Shown here one piece after another: positions 1 to 7,908 of a stretch of DNA of 64,000 nt (position 1 is the stretch's first letter; every line of letters starts with the position of its first letter). Both the position numbers and the translations under genes were made by a program. The notes beneath the pieces are model-generated. The model had not been told where the DNA came from and searched no databases. It was given only the letters and a program-made list of their open reading frames with translations. This stretch comes from Bacteroidota bacterium (GTDB lineage: Bacteria; Bacteroidota; Bacteroidia; Cytophagales; Cyclobacteriaceae): contig JAEYWY010000002.1 in assembly GCA_023428695.1 (NCBI GenBank), positions 321,348 through 385,347 on the forward strand, given 5' to 3'.

Positions 1-1
1 C

Positions 2-1843
2 GCCATTATTGACGAACCTTACGGAGACATTGACACAAAAGAAAAGCGCGATACTGTGTTCAACAATCTCAAGAAATTCGGTCGTATGAAGTACTTCGAC
101 CAAAGCATCACAGCCAATTACAAACTCCCCCTTGACAAATTCCCGATAACGGACTGGATAGGTGCAGACTACCGGCACGCAGTGACATACTCGTGGAAAG
201 CCGGACCCGTTAACCTGCCTGGCGCACCTGTCGCAATCCCGCCGGAACTGGATTTCAGAAATACAATACAAAACAGCCGCGAAAGGAATTTCGCGGGTCG
301 TCTCGATCTGGTAAAACTATACAACAAGGTCAGTTTCCTTAAAGAAATCAATACGCCTCCACCGCCACCGCGAACGACAGGTGCCCGACCTCAGCAACAG
401 CAACAACAGGCTGATACGGTTAAGAAAGCAGGTATACCAGCCGTTGTGAAGAATCTGTTCAAGCTGATGATGTCTGTCAAATCCATTAACGGAACCTACT
501 CTATTGCGGAAGGAACAATACTGCCCGGATTTGACGTCACACCAAAGTTCCTGGGTATGGATGAATCGTGGAGTGCACCTGGGTGGAAGTTTGTCCTCGG
601 TGACCAGGATCCGGATATTCGCAAGCGCGCTGCCCGGAACAACTGGCTTGTTAAGAAGGAGGAGCTTAGTACTCTTTTTACCCAGGCAAGAACCGAGAAT
701 CTGAATCTGAGAGCGAATGTCGAACCGGCACGTGATTTCAAGATTCAAATCGACGTGAAGAAAGAAACACAAACCAATTTCTCGGAAACATGGCGATTTG
801 ATCCTTCGAACGACCAGAATATCGATAACGGATTCGGCAGCTACACACCGTTCCGAAGCGGAACCTACCGGGTTTCAACCATCTCTCTGAAGACAGCGTT
901 CGAGAAGTCCAACAGCGAACTGGAGTCGTCGGTATTTGAGACATTTGAAAAGAACATTGACATCGTCCGTGAACGATTCAGGATTGAAAGCGGCGGCCTC
1001 GACTACGACAAAGCACAAGACGTACTTATCCCTGCGTTCATTGCAGCATACACAGGCAAGAACGCAGCGTCAGTATCGCTAAGTCCGTTTCCGAAAAATC
1101 CTGTTCCGAACTGGCGTGTCGACTACACCGGTCTTACGAAAGTCCCTCTCTTCAAAGACCTCTTCCAGTCAGTAACCATATCGCATGCCTACCAGAGTAT
1201 TTACGGGGTAAGCAACTATAGCAGTTCGGGCGACTTCTTCAAGAATCCCGATGCCGATCGCAGCAAGCTGGATATGGACCGTCGCGTCGAAGATTATAAT
1301 CGCAGCTACTTTGGAGAAATCGGTCCGGATGGAAGGCTTATTCCTGTTTACGTCATCAGTTCGGTAGTACTTTCCGAACAGTTCAATCCACTTATCGGGA
1401 TCAATGTACGGACCAAGGGGCGCGTTACGGCGAATCTACAATACAAGACCAAACGCGATCTTGCCCTGACCGTCAGCAACGCTCAGATTACAGAGCTCAA
1501 CAGTAAGGACGTATCGTTCGAACTTGGATTTACCAAAAACAATATGAAACTGCCGTTCAAGTCGCAAGGCAGGACCGTCGTTTTGAAAAATGACGTCACG
1601 TTCAGATTGAATACGGCCATCGGTAACACCAAAACGATTCAGCGGAAAATTGGAGAAGACGATCAGGTTACAAACGGTAACATCAATTTCCAGCTCCGTC
1701 CAAATATCAGCTACACAGTCAATCAGAAACTGATGCTACAGATGTACTTTGAGCGAAACATAAACGAACCGCTGATCAGTATCTCGTCCCGAAGGGCCAC
1801 GACGAGGTTCGGCGTCCAGATACGCTTCAGTCTGGCGCAATAA
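2..1843 (+). CDS. sprA: Cell surface protein SprA, C-terminal part (5' end outside window)
   Basis: The reading frame is open from the first bases, so this is the last 613 residues of a longer protein; SprA proteins are usually well over 2000 residues. SprA is the very large outer-membrane beta-barrel translocon of the type IX secretion system, needed for gliding and for export of CTD-tagged proteins. Seen here: an early 'NYKLPLDKFPITDW' stretch typical of the family, many alternating beta-strand segments, and an aromatic, strand-like C-terminus ending in 'FGVQIRFSLAQ'. A low-complexity loop with five prolines followed by six glutamines lies near residues 115-135 of the fragment. Recognised by remembered family similarity; confidence is high for the family, and the N-terminal half cannot be judged. 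Confidence 0.92.
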   Translation, partial: AIIDEPYGDIDTKEKRDTVFNNLKKFGRMKYFDQSITANYKLPLDKFPITDWIGADYRHAVTYSWKAGPVNLPGAPVAIPPELDFRNTIQNSRERNFAGRLDLVKLYNKVSFLKEINTPPPPPRTTGARPQQQQQQADTVKKAGIPAVVKNLFKLMMSVKSINGTYSIAEGTILPGFDVTPKFLGMDESWSAPGWKFVLGDQDPDIRKRAARNNWLVKKEELSTLFTQARTENLNLRANVEPARDFKIQIDVKKETQTNFSETWRFDPSNDQNIDNGFGSYTPFRSGTYRVSTISLKTAFEKSNSELESSVFETFEKNIDIVRERFRIESGGLDYDKAQDVLIPAFIAAYTGKNAASVSLSPFPKNPVPNWRVDYTGLTKVPLFKDLFQSVTISHAYQSIYGVSNYSSSGDFFKNPDADRSKLDMDRRVEDYNRSYFGEIGPDGRLIPVYVISSVVLSEQFNPLIGINVRTKGRVTANLQYKTKRDLALTVSNAQITELNSKDVSFELGFTKNNMKLPFKSQGRTVVLKNDVTFRLNTAIGNTKTIQRKIGEDDQVTNGNINFQLRPNISYTVNQKLMLQMYFERNINEPLISISSRRATTRFGVQIRFSLAQ

Positions 1844-1923
1844 AATTCGCCATTCTTAAAGATCTCCCATTGAAAATTCGCCTGAGGGCCGACATTTGAC
1901 AGAATAATGCCAGGCGATCGCTT

Positions 1924-1942
1924 TATTGTTACCGTAACAATA
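1924..1942. promoter_or_regulatory. Perfect 9-bp inverted repeat overlapping the gcvH promoter
   Basis: The arms TATTGTTAC and GTAACAATA are exact reverse complements around a single C. The site contains the only good -33-like TTG (1926-1928) of the gcvH promoter, so a bound protein could block or help RNA polymerase. No regulator is encoded next to it. Calling it an operator is inference. Confidence 0.5.
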
Positions 1943-1949
1943 TTTCAGT

Positions 1950-1957
1950 TATTTTTG
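1950..1957 (+). promoter_or_regulatory. Bacteroidota-type -7 box (TATTTTTG) for gcvH
   Basis: It matches the TAnnTTTG consensus exactly, with a TTG 21 bp upstream at 1926-1928, and lies 30 bp before the gcvH start. It probably drives gcvH and, by read-through, lipA. Confidence 0.6.
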
Positions 1958-1986
1958 GACACTCAAATTCTTAATGTATTAAGTCC

Positions 1987-2361
1987 ATGAACATTCCCGA
2001 AGGATTACTTTACACCAAAGACCATGAATGGGTTAAAATTGACGGAAGTACCGCTACCGTAGGCATCACTGATTTCGCGCAAAGCGAACTTGGCGATATT
2101 GTTTACGTGGATATCACAACGGTGGGACAGGATATTGCCGAGCATGAGATCTTTGGAACGGTTGAAGCGGTAAAAACCGTCTCGGATCTTTACATGCCGA
2201 TTGCCGGCAAGGTGCTTGAAGTCAACCCCGCTCTGGACAAGAACCCCGAAAAGGTGAACGAAGATCCCTACGGGGATGGCTGGATGATAAAAGTGGAAGT
2301 GTCCGGAGAAAGCTCCAACCTGCTTACTGCCGCACAGTACAAGGAACTTATCGGAAAGTAA
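1987..2361 (+). CDS. gcvH: Glycine cleavage system H protein
   Basis: A 124-residue lipoyl carrier protein. It shuttles the aminomethyl group between the P, T and L proteins of the glycine cleavage system in the cytoplasm, and in many bacteria also serves as a lipoyl acceptor or donor. The biotinyl/lipoyl-like fold is clear: 'YTKDHEWVK' at residues 9-17, and the lipoylation motif 'GTVEAVKTVSDLYMP', in which K63 is the predicted lipoyl lysine. Length is normal for GcvH. It is followed 42 bp downstream by lipA on the same strand, which suggests co-transcription of a carrier with its lipoyl-forming enzyme. The other glycine cleavage genes are not in this window. Confidence 0.96.
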   Translation: MNIPEGLLYTKDHEWVKIDGSTATVGITDFAQSELGDIVYVDITTVGQDIAEHEIFGTVEAVKTVSDLYMPIAGKVLEVNPALDKNPEKVNEDPYGDGWMIKVEVSGESSNLLTAAQYKELIGK

Positions 2362-2403
2362 ATTCCTTATTTACCCTACAGGGTATCAATTAACGCTGAC
2401 TTC

Positions 2404-3288
2404 ATGATCGAACTGCCTGTCATTTCTCCTGAAGAACGGAAGCGCAAACCGAACTGGCTTCGCGTCAAGCTTCCTGTAGGTCCTGAATACGCAAAGGTTC
2501 GCCGGCTGGTGGACGATCATAAATTGCATACGATCTGCGAGAGTGGTAACTGCCCTAACATGGGCGAGTGCTGGGGCGCGGGAACGGCAACATTTATGAT
2601 CCTTGGTAATGTCTGTACGCGCAGTTGTACATTCTGTGCCGTCGCGACTGGCAGACCAACAGACTACGACGTCGAGGAGCCAAAGCGTGTTGCTGAGGCC
2701 ATTAAGCTCATGGGCGTTAAACATGCGGTTATCACGTCTGTCAATCGCGATGAATTGAAAGACCGCGGCGCAGAAATCTGGTATCAGACAGTCGTTGAGA
2801 CCAGGAAACTTAGTCCCGAAACGACAATCGAAACGTTGATTCCGGATACCAAGGGCAATTGGGATGCGCTATACCGGATGATTGAAGGCGGACAGGAAGT
2901 CGTGTCGCACAATATGGAGACCGTTGGCCGGCTCTATCGAGTGGTACGTCCCCAGGCCAAATACGACCGCAGTCTCGAACAAATCAAACGAATTCGCGAA
3001 GCCGGCAAACGAACCAAGTCTGGCATCATGCTGGGAATCGGTGAAACAAAAGAGGAAGTATTCAAGGCGATGGACGATCTCGTTGAGAACGGCCTACTCA
3101 TTCTCACGTTGGGTCAGTATTTGCAACCAACGAAGATGCACCTTGAGGTCGCGGAGTTTATCCACCCTGAAGTGTTCGACATGTACCGTGAAGAAGGATT
3201 AAAGCGCGGACTTCGTTATGTTGAATCCGGACCACTTGTTCGTTCATCGTATCACGCTGAACGCCACGTGAACGTTCCGTTGGACTGA
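2404..3288 (+). CDS. lipA: Lipoyl synthase
   Basis: A 294-residue radical SAM enzyme that inserts two sulfur atoms into protein-bound octanoyl groups to make lipoyl groups. Both iron-sulfur cluster motifs are visible: the auxiliary cluster C45-x4-C50-x5-C56 ('CESGNCPNMGEC') and the radical SAM motif C71-x3-C75-x2-C78 ('CTRSCTFC'). The C-terminus carries the conserved 'SGPLVRSSYHAER', whose serine is a cluster ligand in studied LipA proteins. It lies directly after gcvH; two other lipoyl-dependent systems in the window (sucB and the LpdA partner) depend on this pathway. No lipB is seen nearby. Confidence 0.97.
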   Translation: MIELPVISPEERKRKPNWLRVKLPVGPEYAKVRRLVDDHKLHTICESGNCPNMGECWGAGTATFMILGNVCTRSCTFCAVATGRPTDYDVEEPKRVAEAIKLMGVKHAVITSVNRDELKDRGAEIWYQTVVETRKLSPETTIETLIPDTKGNWDALYRMIEGGQEVVSHNMETVGRLYRVVRPQAKYDRSLEQIKRIREAGKRTKSGIMLGIGETKEEVFKAMDDLVENGLLILTLGQYLQPTKMHLEVAEFIHPEVFDMYREEGLKRGLRYVESGPLVRSSYHAERHVNVPLD

Positions 3289-3335
3289 CATCTCCGGTCT
3301 CACAGACACCATTTTCAAATCTCGGCATTTCACTA

Positions 3336-3343
3336 TATTTTTG
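3336..3343 (+). promoter_or_regulatory. Candidate -7 box (TATTTTTG)
   Basis: An exact TAnnTTTG match whose last base is 15 bp before the GTG start at 3359, giving an expected leader of only about 8-10 nt. No convincing -33 TTG at the right spacing was seen. Confidence 0.4.
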
Positions 3344-3358
3344 TGAAACCACCAGAAC

Positions 3359-3865
3359 GTGCTGAGAAAATTTTTCCCACGCGATAAGAATTATATCCTT
3401 GAACAGGTTCAGTTGGATCTGAAATCAGATCTCCTTCAATACCTCGTCGATTTCGTAAAGGTTGAGTATCTCATGCGGTGTAATCCGTTGGGTTTATCCG
3501 ATGACACCACAATACGGGTTCAGGAGCATTCGGCCGATACTTATGAACAGCTTTACGAATTCTATCTGACACTTTCCGGGGTTTACCGATTCCTGTATTA
3601 CAGCGACAATCAACTCACGTTCATCTTCGATGGCCGGGATGACTACGAGAAATACAGCGAGGAGTGGCAGTCAACCTTTCGCAAGTGGGTGAAGGAGTTC
3701 TGCAGTCATGAGAATTTCATCCGGGCCGTGCTCGAGCTTACGGTTTTTTATCCCGACGACTACACGCCGCAAATGGCTGGCCTGCGCATGAGTGCTTTCA
3801 TCACAAAATGTTTCGACGTCAAGCTTGATCCTCAAAAGGGACTTGTCCGGACGAAAGTCGCCTAA
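3359..3865 (+). CDS. Conserved-looking hypothetical protein
   Basis: A 168-residue protein with no family I recognise. It has no signal peptide and no membrane segment, so it is predicted to be cytoplasmic. It is rich in aromatic and acidic residues, with alpha-helical stretches such as 'ADTYEQLYEFYLTLSGVYRF' near residues 58-77 and a short 'QLTFIFDGRDDYEKY' segment that could be beta. The start is a GTG; the next in-frame ATG (residue 39) would remove a well-formed amphipathic N-terminus, so GTG is preferred. Its stop codon shares four bases with the stop of the convergent metallo-hydrolase gene. Function unknown. Confidence 0.7.
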   Translation: MLRKFFPRDKNYILEQVQLDLKSDLLQYLVDFVKVEYLMRCNPLGLSDDTTIRVQEHSADTYEQLYEFYLTLSGVYRFLYYSDNQLTFIFDGRDDYEKYSEEWQSTFRKWVKEFCSHENFIRAVLELTVFYPDDYTPQMAGLRMSAFITKCFDVKLDPQKGLVRTKVA

Positions 3866-5259
3866 ATCCCCGAAAACAATTCAAAAGACTCGAGGTACTT
3901 CGGTACGATCGTATTCCATTTCAGTTTGTCGCGTATCGCATCCGCATAGCGGTTCAGTTTTTCGCCTTCGCCGTGGACACAAAACGTGAACTTTGGTTTG
4001 TCGCGGAAGTTGCCCATCCATCGAAACAGCTCTGGCCTGTCAGCATGCCCTGACAACGATGTCATCAACCTGACGGCACATTTTACCGGAACGTCTTCGC
4101 CGTAAATTCTGATCGTTGGCTCACCTTCCAGCAGTTGACGACCACGGGTGCCCTCAGCCTGGTAGCCCGAAATAAGAAACGTATCCTGCGGGTTCTTAAG
4201 CCGATGGAACATGTGATGCAGAATCCGTCCTCCCGTCATCATGCCGCTGGCTGAAATTATTATCGCACGCTTTCGAAGATCGTTCAATGTTTTTGAATGT
4301 TCGCCTGACTTGACAAGGACGAGCATGTTGGTTTCGATGTCAGCGGCGAGATCCTTCGTCGAGACGGGAAGGCGATGATAAGCAGGATATTTATAAAACA
4401 AATACGTTGCTGAAATTGCCATCGGACTATCGATGTATACGGGAACATCCGGGATCACGTCCTCCTGCATCAGTTTGCGTAAATGATACAACAACGATTG
4501 GGTACGACCTACGGCGAAGGCAGGAATCACGAGTATGCCGTCACGTTCGAATGCTTCGTTCACAATCCTTGCGAGGTCAAGATCGGGATTTACGGCAGGA
4601 TTATCGGTATCACCATATGTTGATTCAATGAACAGGACATCCGCATCCGTAACGGCGTACGGATCTTTCATCATTTCCTGATTGTAACGTCCAAGGTCGC
4701 CGGAGAACACAATCTTTTTTGTTTCACGATCGCCACGCACTTCAATCTCGGTGATAGCCGATCCTAACAAGTGCCCCGCCTCGCGAAACACAACTTTAAC
4801 ACGTTCATGAATGGAAAACTCCTGATCAAGTTTGACTGTTTTGAAAAACGGAAAAGTGAGACGCGCATCCTCCTCGGTGTAGAGTGGTCGCGGATCTTTA
4901 TGTTTCGAGTAGCCCTTCTTGCGCGCGTATGCCGCTTCTTCTTCCTGCAGTTTGGCCGAATCGAGAAGGAGTAGTTCCATCAATTCAGCTGTTGGAGGTG
5001 TGCAGAAAATCGGACCCTTGTACCCTTCTCTGACCAGCTTCGGCAGATAGCCGGAATGATCAATGTGAGCGTGACTGATTATTATCGCGTCGATAGTTCC
5101 AACGTCAACCGGAAACTCATCGCGGTTTCTCAGGCGAAGGTCCTTTAATCCCTGAAAAAGACCGCAGTCAAAGAGGAATCGGAAGTCACCGACTGTAATC
5201 AGATACCGCGAACCGGTAACACTTTCGGCTCCGCCAAGAAACTTTACTCTGACATCCAT
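3862..5259 (-). CDS. MBL-fold / beta-CASP metallo-hydrolase (RNA-processing type)
   Basis: A 465-residue protein of the CPSF73/YSH1-like metallo-beta-lactamase group, expected to be a zinc-dependent RNA exo/endonuclease. Zinc-binding H63-x-H65-x-D67-H68 ('HAHIDH') follows the typical N-terminus 'FLGGAESVTGS' at residues 7-17. The beta-CASP part is shown by 'SGMMTGGRI', 'SGYQAEGTRGRQL', a late 'SGHADRPELFRW' and the final 'CVHGEGEKLNRY'. An upstream in-frame start at 5403 would add 48 residues overlapping acylphosphatase; the ATG at 5259 is chosen because it matches the family start and lies 4 bp after the acylphosphatase stop. It is last in the deoC-gapN-acyP operon. Confidence 0.9.
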   Translation of the reverse strand: MDVRVKFLGGAESVTGSRYLITVGDFRFLFDCGLFQGLKDLRLRNRDEFPVDVGTIDAIIISHAHIDHSGYLPKLVREGYKGPIFCTPPTAELMELLLLDSAKLQEEEAAYARKKGYSKHKDPRPLYTEEDARLTFPFFKTVKLDQEFSIHERVKVVFREAGHLLGSAITEIEVRGDRETKKIVFSGDLGRYNQEMMKDPYAVTDADVLFIESTYGDTDNPAVNPDLDLARIVNEAFERDGILVIPAFAVGRTQSLLYHLRKLMQEDVIPDVPVYIDSPMAISATYLFYKYPAYHRLPVSTKDLAADIETNMLVLVKSGEHSKTLNDLRKRAIIISASGMMTGGRILHHMFHRLKNPQDTFLISGYQAEGTRGRQLLEGEPTIRIYGEDVPVKCAVRLMTSLSGHADRPELFRWMGNFRDKPKFTFCVHGEGEKLNRYADAIRDKLKWNTIVPKYLESFELFSGI

Positions 5260-5263
5260 ATTA

Positions 5264-5539
5264 TTAACGTTGAATTTCGAAACGGGTGTACCCTTTGATC
5301 TCTCCCTGGCTGACTTCGCACTTATCGACGCGTGCCGCCGGAGGTCCCTGCCTGCACCACGATACAAACTGTTCCAGTGCGCGCTCATCCCCTTCAGCCG
5401 CAATGTATACCGAACCGTCAGGCATATTCATAACGCGGCCAACAATGTCGAGCGAACGAGCCATGTCGGTAGCTGATGCGCGAAAGAATACACCCTGTAC
5501 TCTTCCGCTTATCAGTATGTTCAGGCTTTTCTTCGACAC
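5264..5539 (-). CDS. acyP: Acylphosphatase
   Basis: A 91-residue cytoplasmic enzyme hydrolysing acyl phosphates such as 1,3-bisphosphoglycerate or acetyl phosphate. The phosphate-binding loop 'GRVQGVFFR' is present, with the family's catalytic arginine; the expected asparagine falls in 'VMNMPDGSV', followed by 'YIAAEGD'. Length is typical (about 90 residues). It starts one base after the stop of the gapN-like gene and ends 4 bp before the metallo-hydrolase, so it is tightly inside an operon. Next to an enzyme making 3-phosphoglycerate without ATP, a role in lowering 1,3-bisphosphoglycerate is possible, but this is inference. Confidence 0.95.
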   Translation of the reverse strand: MSKKSLNILISGRVQGVFFRASATDMARSLDIVGRVMNMPDGSVYIAAEGDERALEQFVSWCRQGPPAARVDKCEVSQGEIKGYTRFEIQR

Positions 5540-5540
5540 G

Positions 5541-7172
5541 CTAAATTATAAAATCTGTACTAAGGAACGCCGACTCCCGGTTTCGAATGATGTTCGCCAG
5601 CATCTGTTTGTTCTTGTCTGTCGCACGGGTCGCTACCAATGTGCGAATCGAAAATACTCGCAAGGCATCTGCTACTGACAATGTGCCTTCAGCAGAATCT
5701 TTGCGCCCATTAAATGGAAACGTATCTGGTCCTCGCTGACTCTGCGTATTCAGATTAATCCTTCCCACCTGGTTAACGAACGCGTCCATCAGGTGTGCAA
5801 CGCGTTTGCTGTCCTGCCCGAAGATGCTGACCTGCTGACCGTAATTCGAGTTGACGACATAACGGATTGCTTCGTCGTCATATTCAAATGGCAGGATAGG
5901 AACAACAGGGCCAAATTGTTCTTCATAGTAGAGTCGCATCTTCTCGTTCACCGGAGAAATTACTGCCGGATAAAAAAATGTCTCGGAATACTGACCACCA
6001 CCCTCGTTTATTACGGCAGCACCATGCTTCTTGGCATCCTCAACAAGTTCTTTCAGGTAATCTACTTTACCGGGCTCGGGCAATGGTGTCAATGCGACAT
6101 CTGCATCCCATGGCATGCCCGGTTTTAACCTCGCCACAGCAGCATTGAATTTCTCAATAAATTCCTTAAGCACGTCTTTGTGGACGAGAAGTATTTTGAG
6201 TGCCGTACAACGTTGGCCATTGAAAGAAAGGCTGCCGGTGACGCATTCAGAGACAGCATTGTCAAGATCGGCGTCGGGAAGTATGATGGCAGGGTTCTTT
6301 GCATCGAGGCCGAGAATTGATTTTAACCGGTGCGGTTTGGGATGAAGTCTCTTCAAATCGTTCGCGCCCTTGTTTGTTCCAATGAACGCAAAAACATCGA
6401 TCCTTCCACTTTCCATCAGCGCGCCCACCGTCTCGCGTCCCCTGCCATAAATGATGTTTATCACTCCTGCAGGGAAACTTGTTCTGAACGCCTGAAGTAA
6501 TGGGCGCACCAATAGCACACCGTACTTCGCCGGTTTGAAAACGACGGTGTTCCCCATGATGAGCGCCGGGACGAGCGTTGTGAATGTTTCATTCAACGGA
6601 TAATTGTACGGCCCCATACACAACGACACGCCTAGTGGCACGCGTCGGATCTGTGCCATGAATCCCTGTTCTTCGACGAGCTTCGCTGAATTGCGATCGA
6701 GTTCCTTGTAGGCGTGGATCGTGTCGCGAATGTAGTCGCACGTGCGGTCAAACTCTTTTTCGGAATCCTTAAGGGTTTTCCCAATCTCCCACATGAGCAG
6801 TTTCACAACTTCGGCACGTTTGGTAATCATCTCCGCCAGAAACTTCTCAACGTGTTCAATACGTGCCATTACGCTTAGCGTTGGCCAATAGCCATGGCCG
6901 AGGTCGTAAGCGGCCACAGCCGCGTCCAATGCTTCGAGCGATTCCTTGGTGGTAAGGAGAGGCGTACTACCGATGACCATTTGTTTGAGCGTCGCTCCCT
7001 GCCGGATACAAACCGGGCTCACAACCGGATTCAGTTTGCCGTCCCAGGTTCTCAGTTCACCATTAATCAGGAACTCCCGTTGTTCGATTGGGGCAACCAG
7101 TCGATACTGCTCCGGGATCGCGTTTTCGTCGGGGAAAATATCGGTGACGGATGGGGTCATCAATGCGCTCAT
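5541..7172 (-). CDS. GapN-like NADP-dependent aldehyde dehydrogenase (non-phosphorylating glyceraldehyde-3-phosphate dehydrogenase type)
   Basis: A 543-residue ALDH-superfamily enzyme. Best reading is non-phosphorylating glyceraldehyde-3-phosphate dehydrogenase (GAP to 3-phosphoglycerate, NADPH made, no ATP): the stretch 'PYNYPLNETFTTLVPALIMG' with N190, followed by 'NTVVFKPAKYGVLL', resembles plant/streptococcal GapN. Catalytic C322 ('FNGQRCTALK') and E418 ('EEQFGPV') are present. However, the usual 'LELGGK' motif reads 'LGLDAK' (residues 287-292), so the general-base Glu is Gly288. It is about 60 residues longer than many GapN proteins, with a C-terminal tail ending 'STDFII'. Its start overlaps the deoC stop by one base, so the two are probably translationally coupled. 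Substrate is not proven. Confidence 0.85.
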   Translation of the reverse strand: MSALMTPSVTDIFPDENAIPEQYRLVAPIEQREFLINGELRTWDGKLNPVVSPVCIRQGATLKQMVIGSTPLLTTKESLEALDAAVAAYDLGHGYWPTLSVMARIEHVEKFLAEMITKRAEVVKLLMWEIGKTLKDSEKEFDRTCDYIRDTIHAYKELDRNSAKLVEEQGFMAQIRRVPLGVSLCMGPYNYPLNETFTTLVPALIMGNTVVFKPAKYGVLLVRPLLQAFRTSFPAGVINIIYGRGRETVGALMESGRIDVFAFIGTNKGANDLKRLHPKPHRLKSILGLDAKNPAIILPDADLDNAVSECVTGSLSFNGQRCTALKILLVHKDVLKEFIEKFNAAVARLKPGMPWDADVALTPLPEPGKVDYLKELVEDAKKHGAAVINEGGGQYSETFFYPAVISPVNEKMRLYYEEQFGPVVPILPFEYDDEAIRYVVNSNYGQQVSIFGQDSKRVAHLMDAFVNQVGRINLNTQSQRGPDTFPFNGRKDSAEGTLSVADALRVFSIRTLVATRATDKNKQMLANIIRNRESAFLSTDFII

Positions 7173-7846
7173 TAAATATTAGGGTTTGGTTGGTTTAGTT
7201 TTTCTTCACGAACGATGGCAACGCCCGAAGACGTTCCGATGCGTGTCGCACCCGCTGCCAGCATTGCCCTTGCAGATTCAAGTGTCTTGATGCCACCGGA
7301 AGCTTTTATCCCGACAGAATCAGGAATTGCCTGGCGCATCAGCATTATGTGTCTCGTGTTGGCACCGGAGGGTGCGAATCCGGTTGACGTTTTGACGAAA
7401 TCAGCTCCGGCATCGGCACAAAGTTGACTGGCAGAGACAACCTCCTCATCGGAAAGATACGCCGTCTCAATAATTACCTTCAGCACCTTTTGATTATCAT
7501 GCAAGAGCTTGCTGCACTTGGCTACTTCAACTTTTACCCACGGCATTCCTGTCTTGAACGCGGAAATGTTCAGGACGATATCAACCTCATCAGCACCGTT
7601 GTCGATGGCGCGTTGAATTTCGTCGAGTTTGGTTTCGGTCATGGAATACCCTAAAGGAAAGCCCGCAACAGTAACAACCAGCGGACCTTTGGAGCCAACC
7701 TCGCGGCGAGCCCGTCTCACCCAGAAGGGGGGCACACAGATTCCGAGAAGGTTGTGTTCAATTGCCTCTGCAACCAAACGGTCAACATCGCCGGCGGTCA
7801 ACGTGGGCGTCAGATTGGTATGTTCGAGGTGGGAAGCAATGTTCAT
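7172..7846 (-). CDS. deoC: Deoxyribose-phosphate aldolase
   Basis: A 224-residue class I aldolase cleaving 2-deoxyribose-5-phosphate to glyceraldehyde-3-phosphate and acetaldehyde in deoxynucleoside catabolism. Family motifs: 'EHTNLTPTLTAGDVDRLV' near the N-terminus, 'VAGFPLGYSMTETKLDE', 'VDIVLNISAFKTG', 'KVIIETAYLSDEE' with the Schiff-base region lysine, and 'VKTSTGFAPSGAN' and 'GIKASGGIKT', whose lysines are expected in the active site. The ATG at 7846 is preferred to the in-frame TTG at 7855, which would fall inside an inverted repeat. It is the first gene of an operon with the gapN-like gene, which could oxidise its product GAP directly. Confidence 0.95.
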   Translation of the reverse strand: MNIASHLEHTNLTPTLTAGDVDRLVAEAIEHNLLGICVPPFWVRRARREVGSKGPLVVTVAGFPLGYSMTETKLDEIQRAIDNGADEVDIVLNISAFKTGMPWVKVEVAKCSKLLHDNQKVLKVIIETAYLSDEEVVSASQLCADAGADFVKTSTGFAPSGANTRHIMLMRQAIPDSVGIKASGGIKTLESARAMLAAGATRIGTSSGVAIVREEKLNQPNPNI

Positions 7847-7850
7847 GAAA

Positions 7851-7873
7851 TGCAATGTACAATGAACATTGCA
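7851..7873. promoter_or_regulatory. Inverted repeat just upstream of deoC
   Basis: TGCAATGT (7851-7858) and ACATTGCA (7866-7873) are exact reverse complements separated by 7 nt, ending 5 bp before the deoC ATG. This is a plausible operator, or an RNA hairpin over the ribosome-binding region, for the deoC operon. No regulator gene is adjacent. Confidence 0.4.
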
Positions 7874-7908
7874 GTTTCTGCAACCGAACTATTGTTCGTG
7901 TAATGGCG

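Noticed and set aside
353..420. CCA/CAG-rich microsatellite in sprA as a phase-variable tract
   Set aside because: The repeats are trinucleotide and stay in frame, encoding a Pro then Gln loop, so slippage would not switch the gene off.
5260..5403. N-terminal extension of the metallo-hydrolase frame up to 5403
   Set aside because: It overlaps acylphosphatase in another frame, is rich in Arg and Ser without family similarity, and the ATG at 5259 matches the family start.
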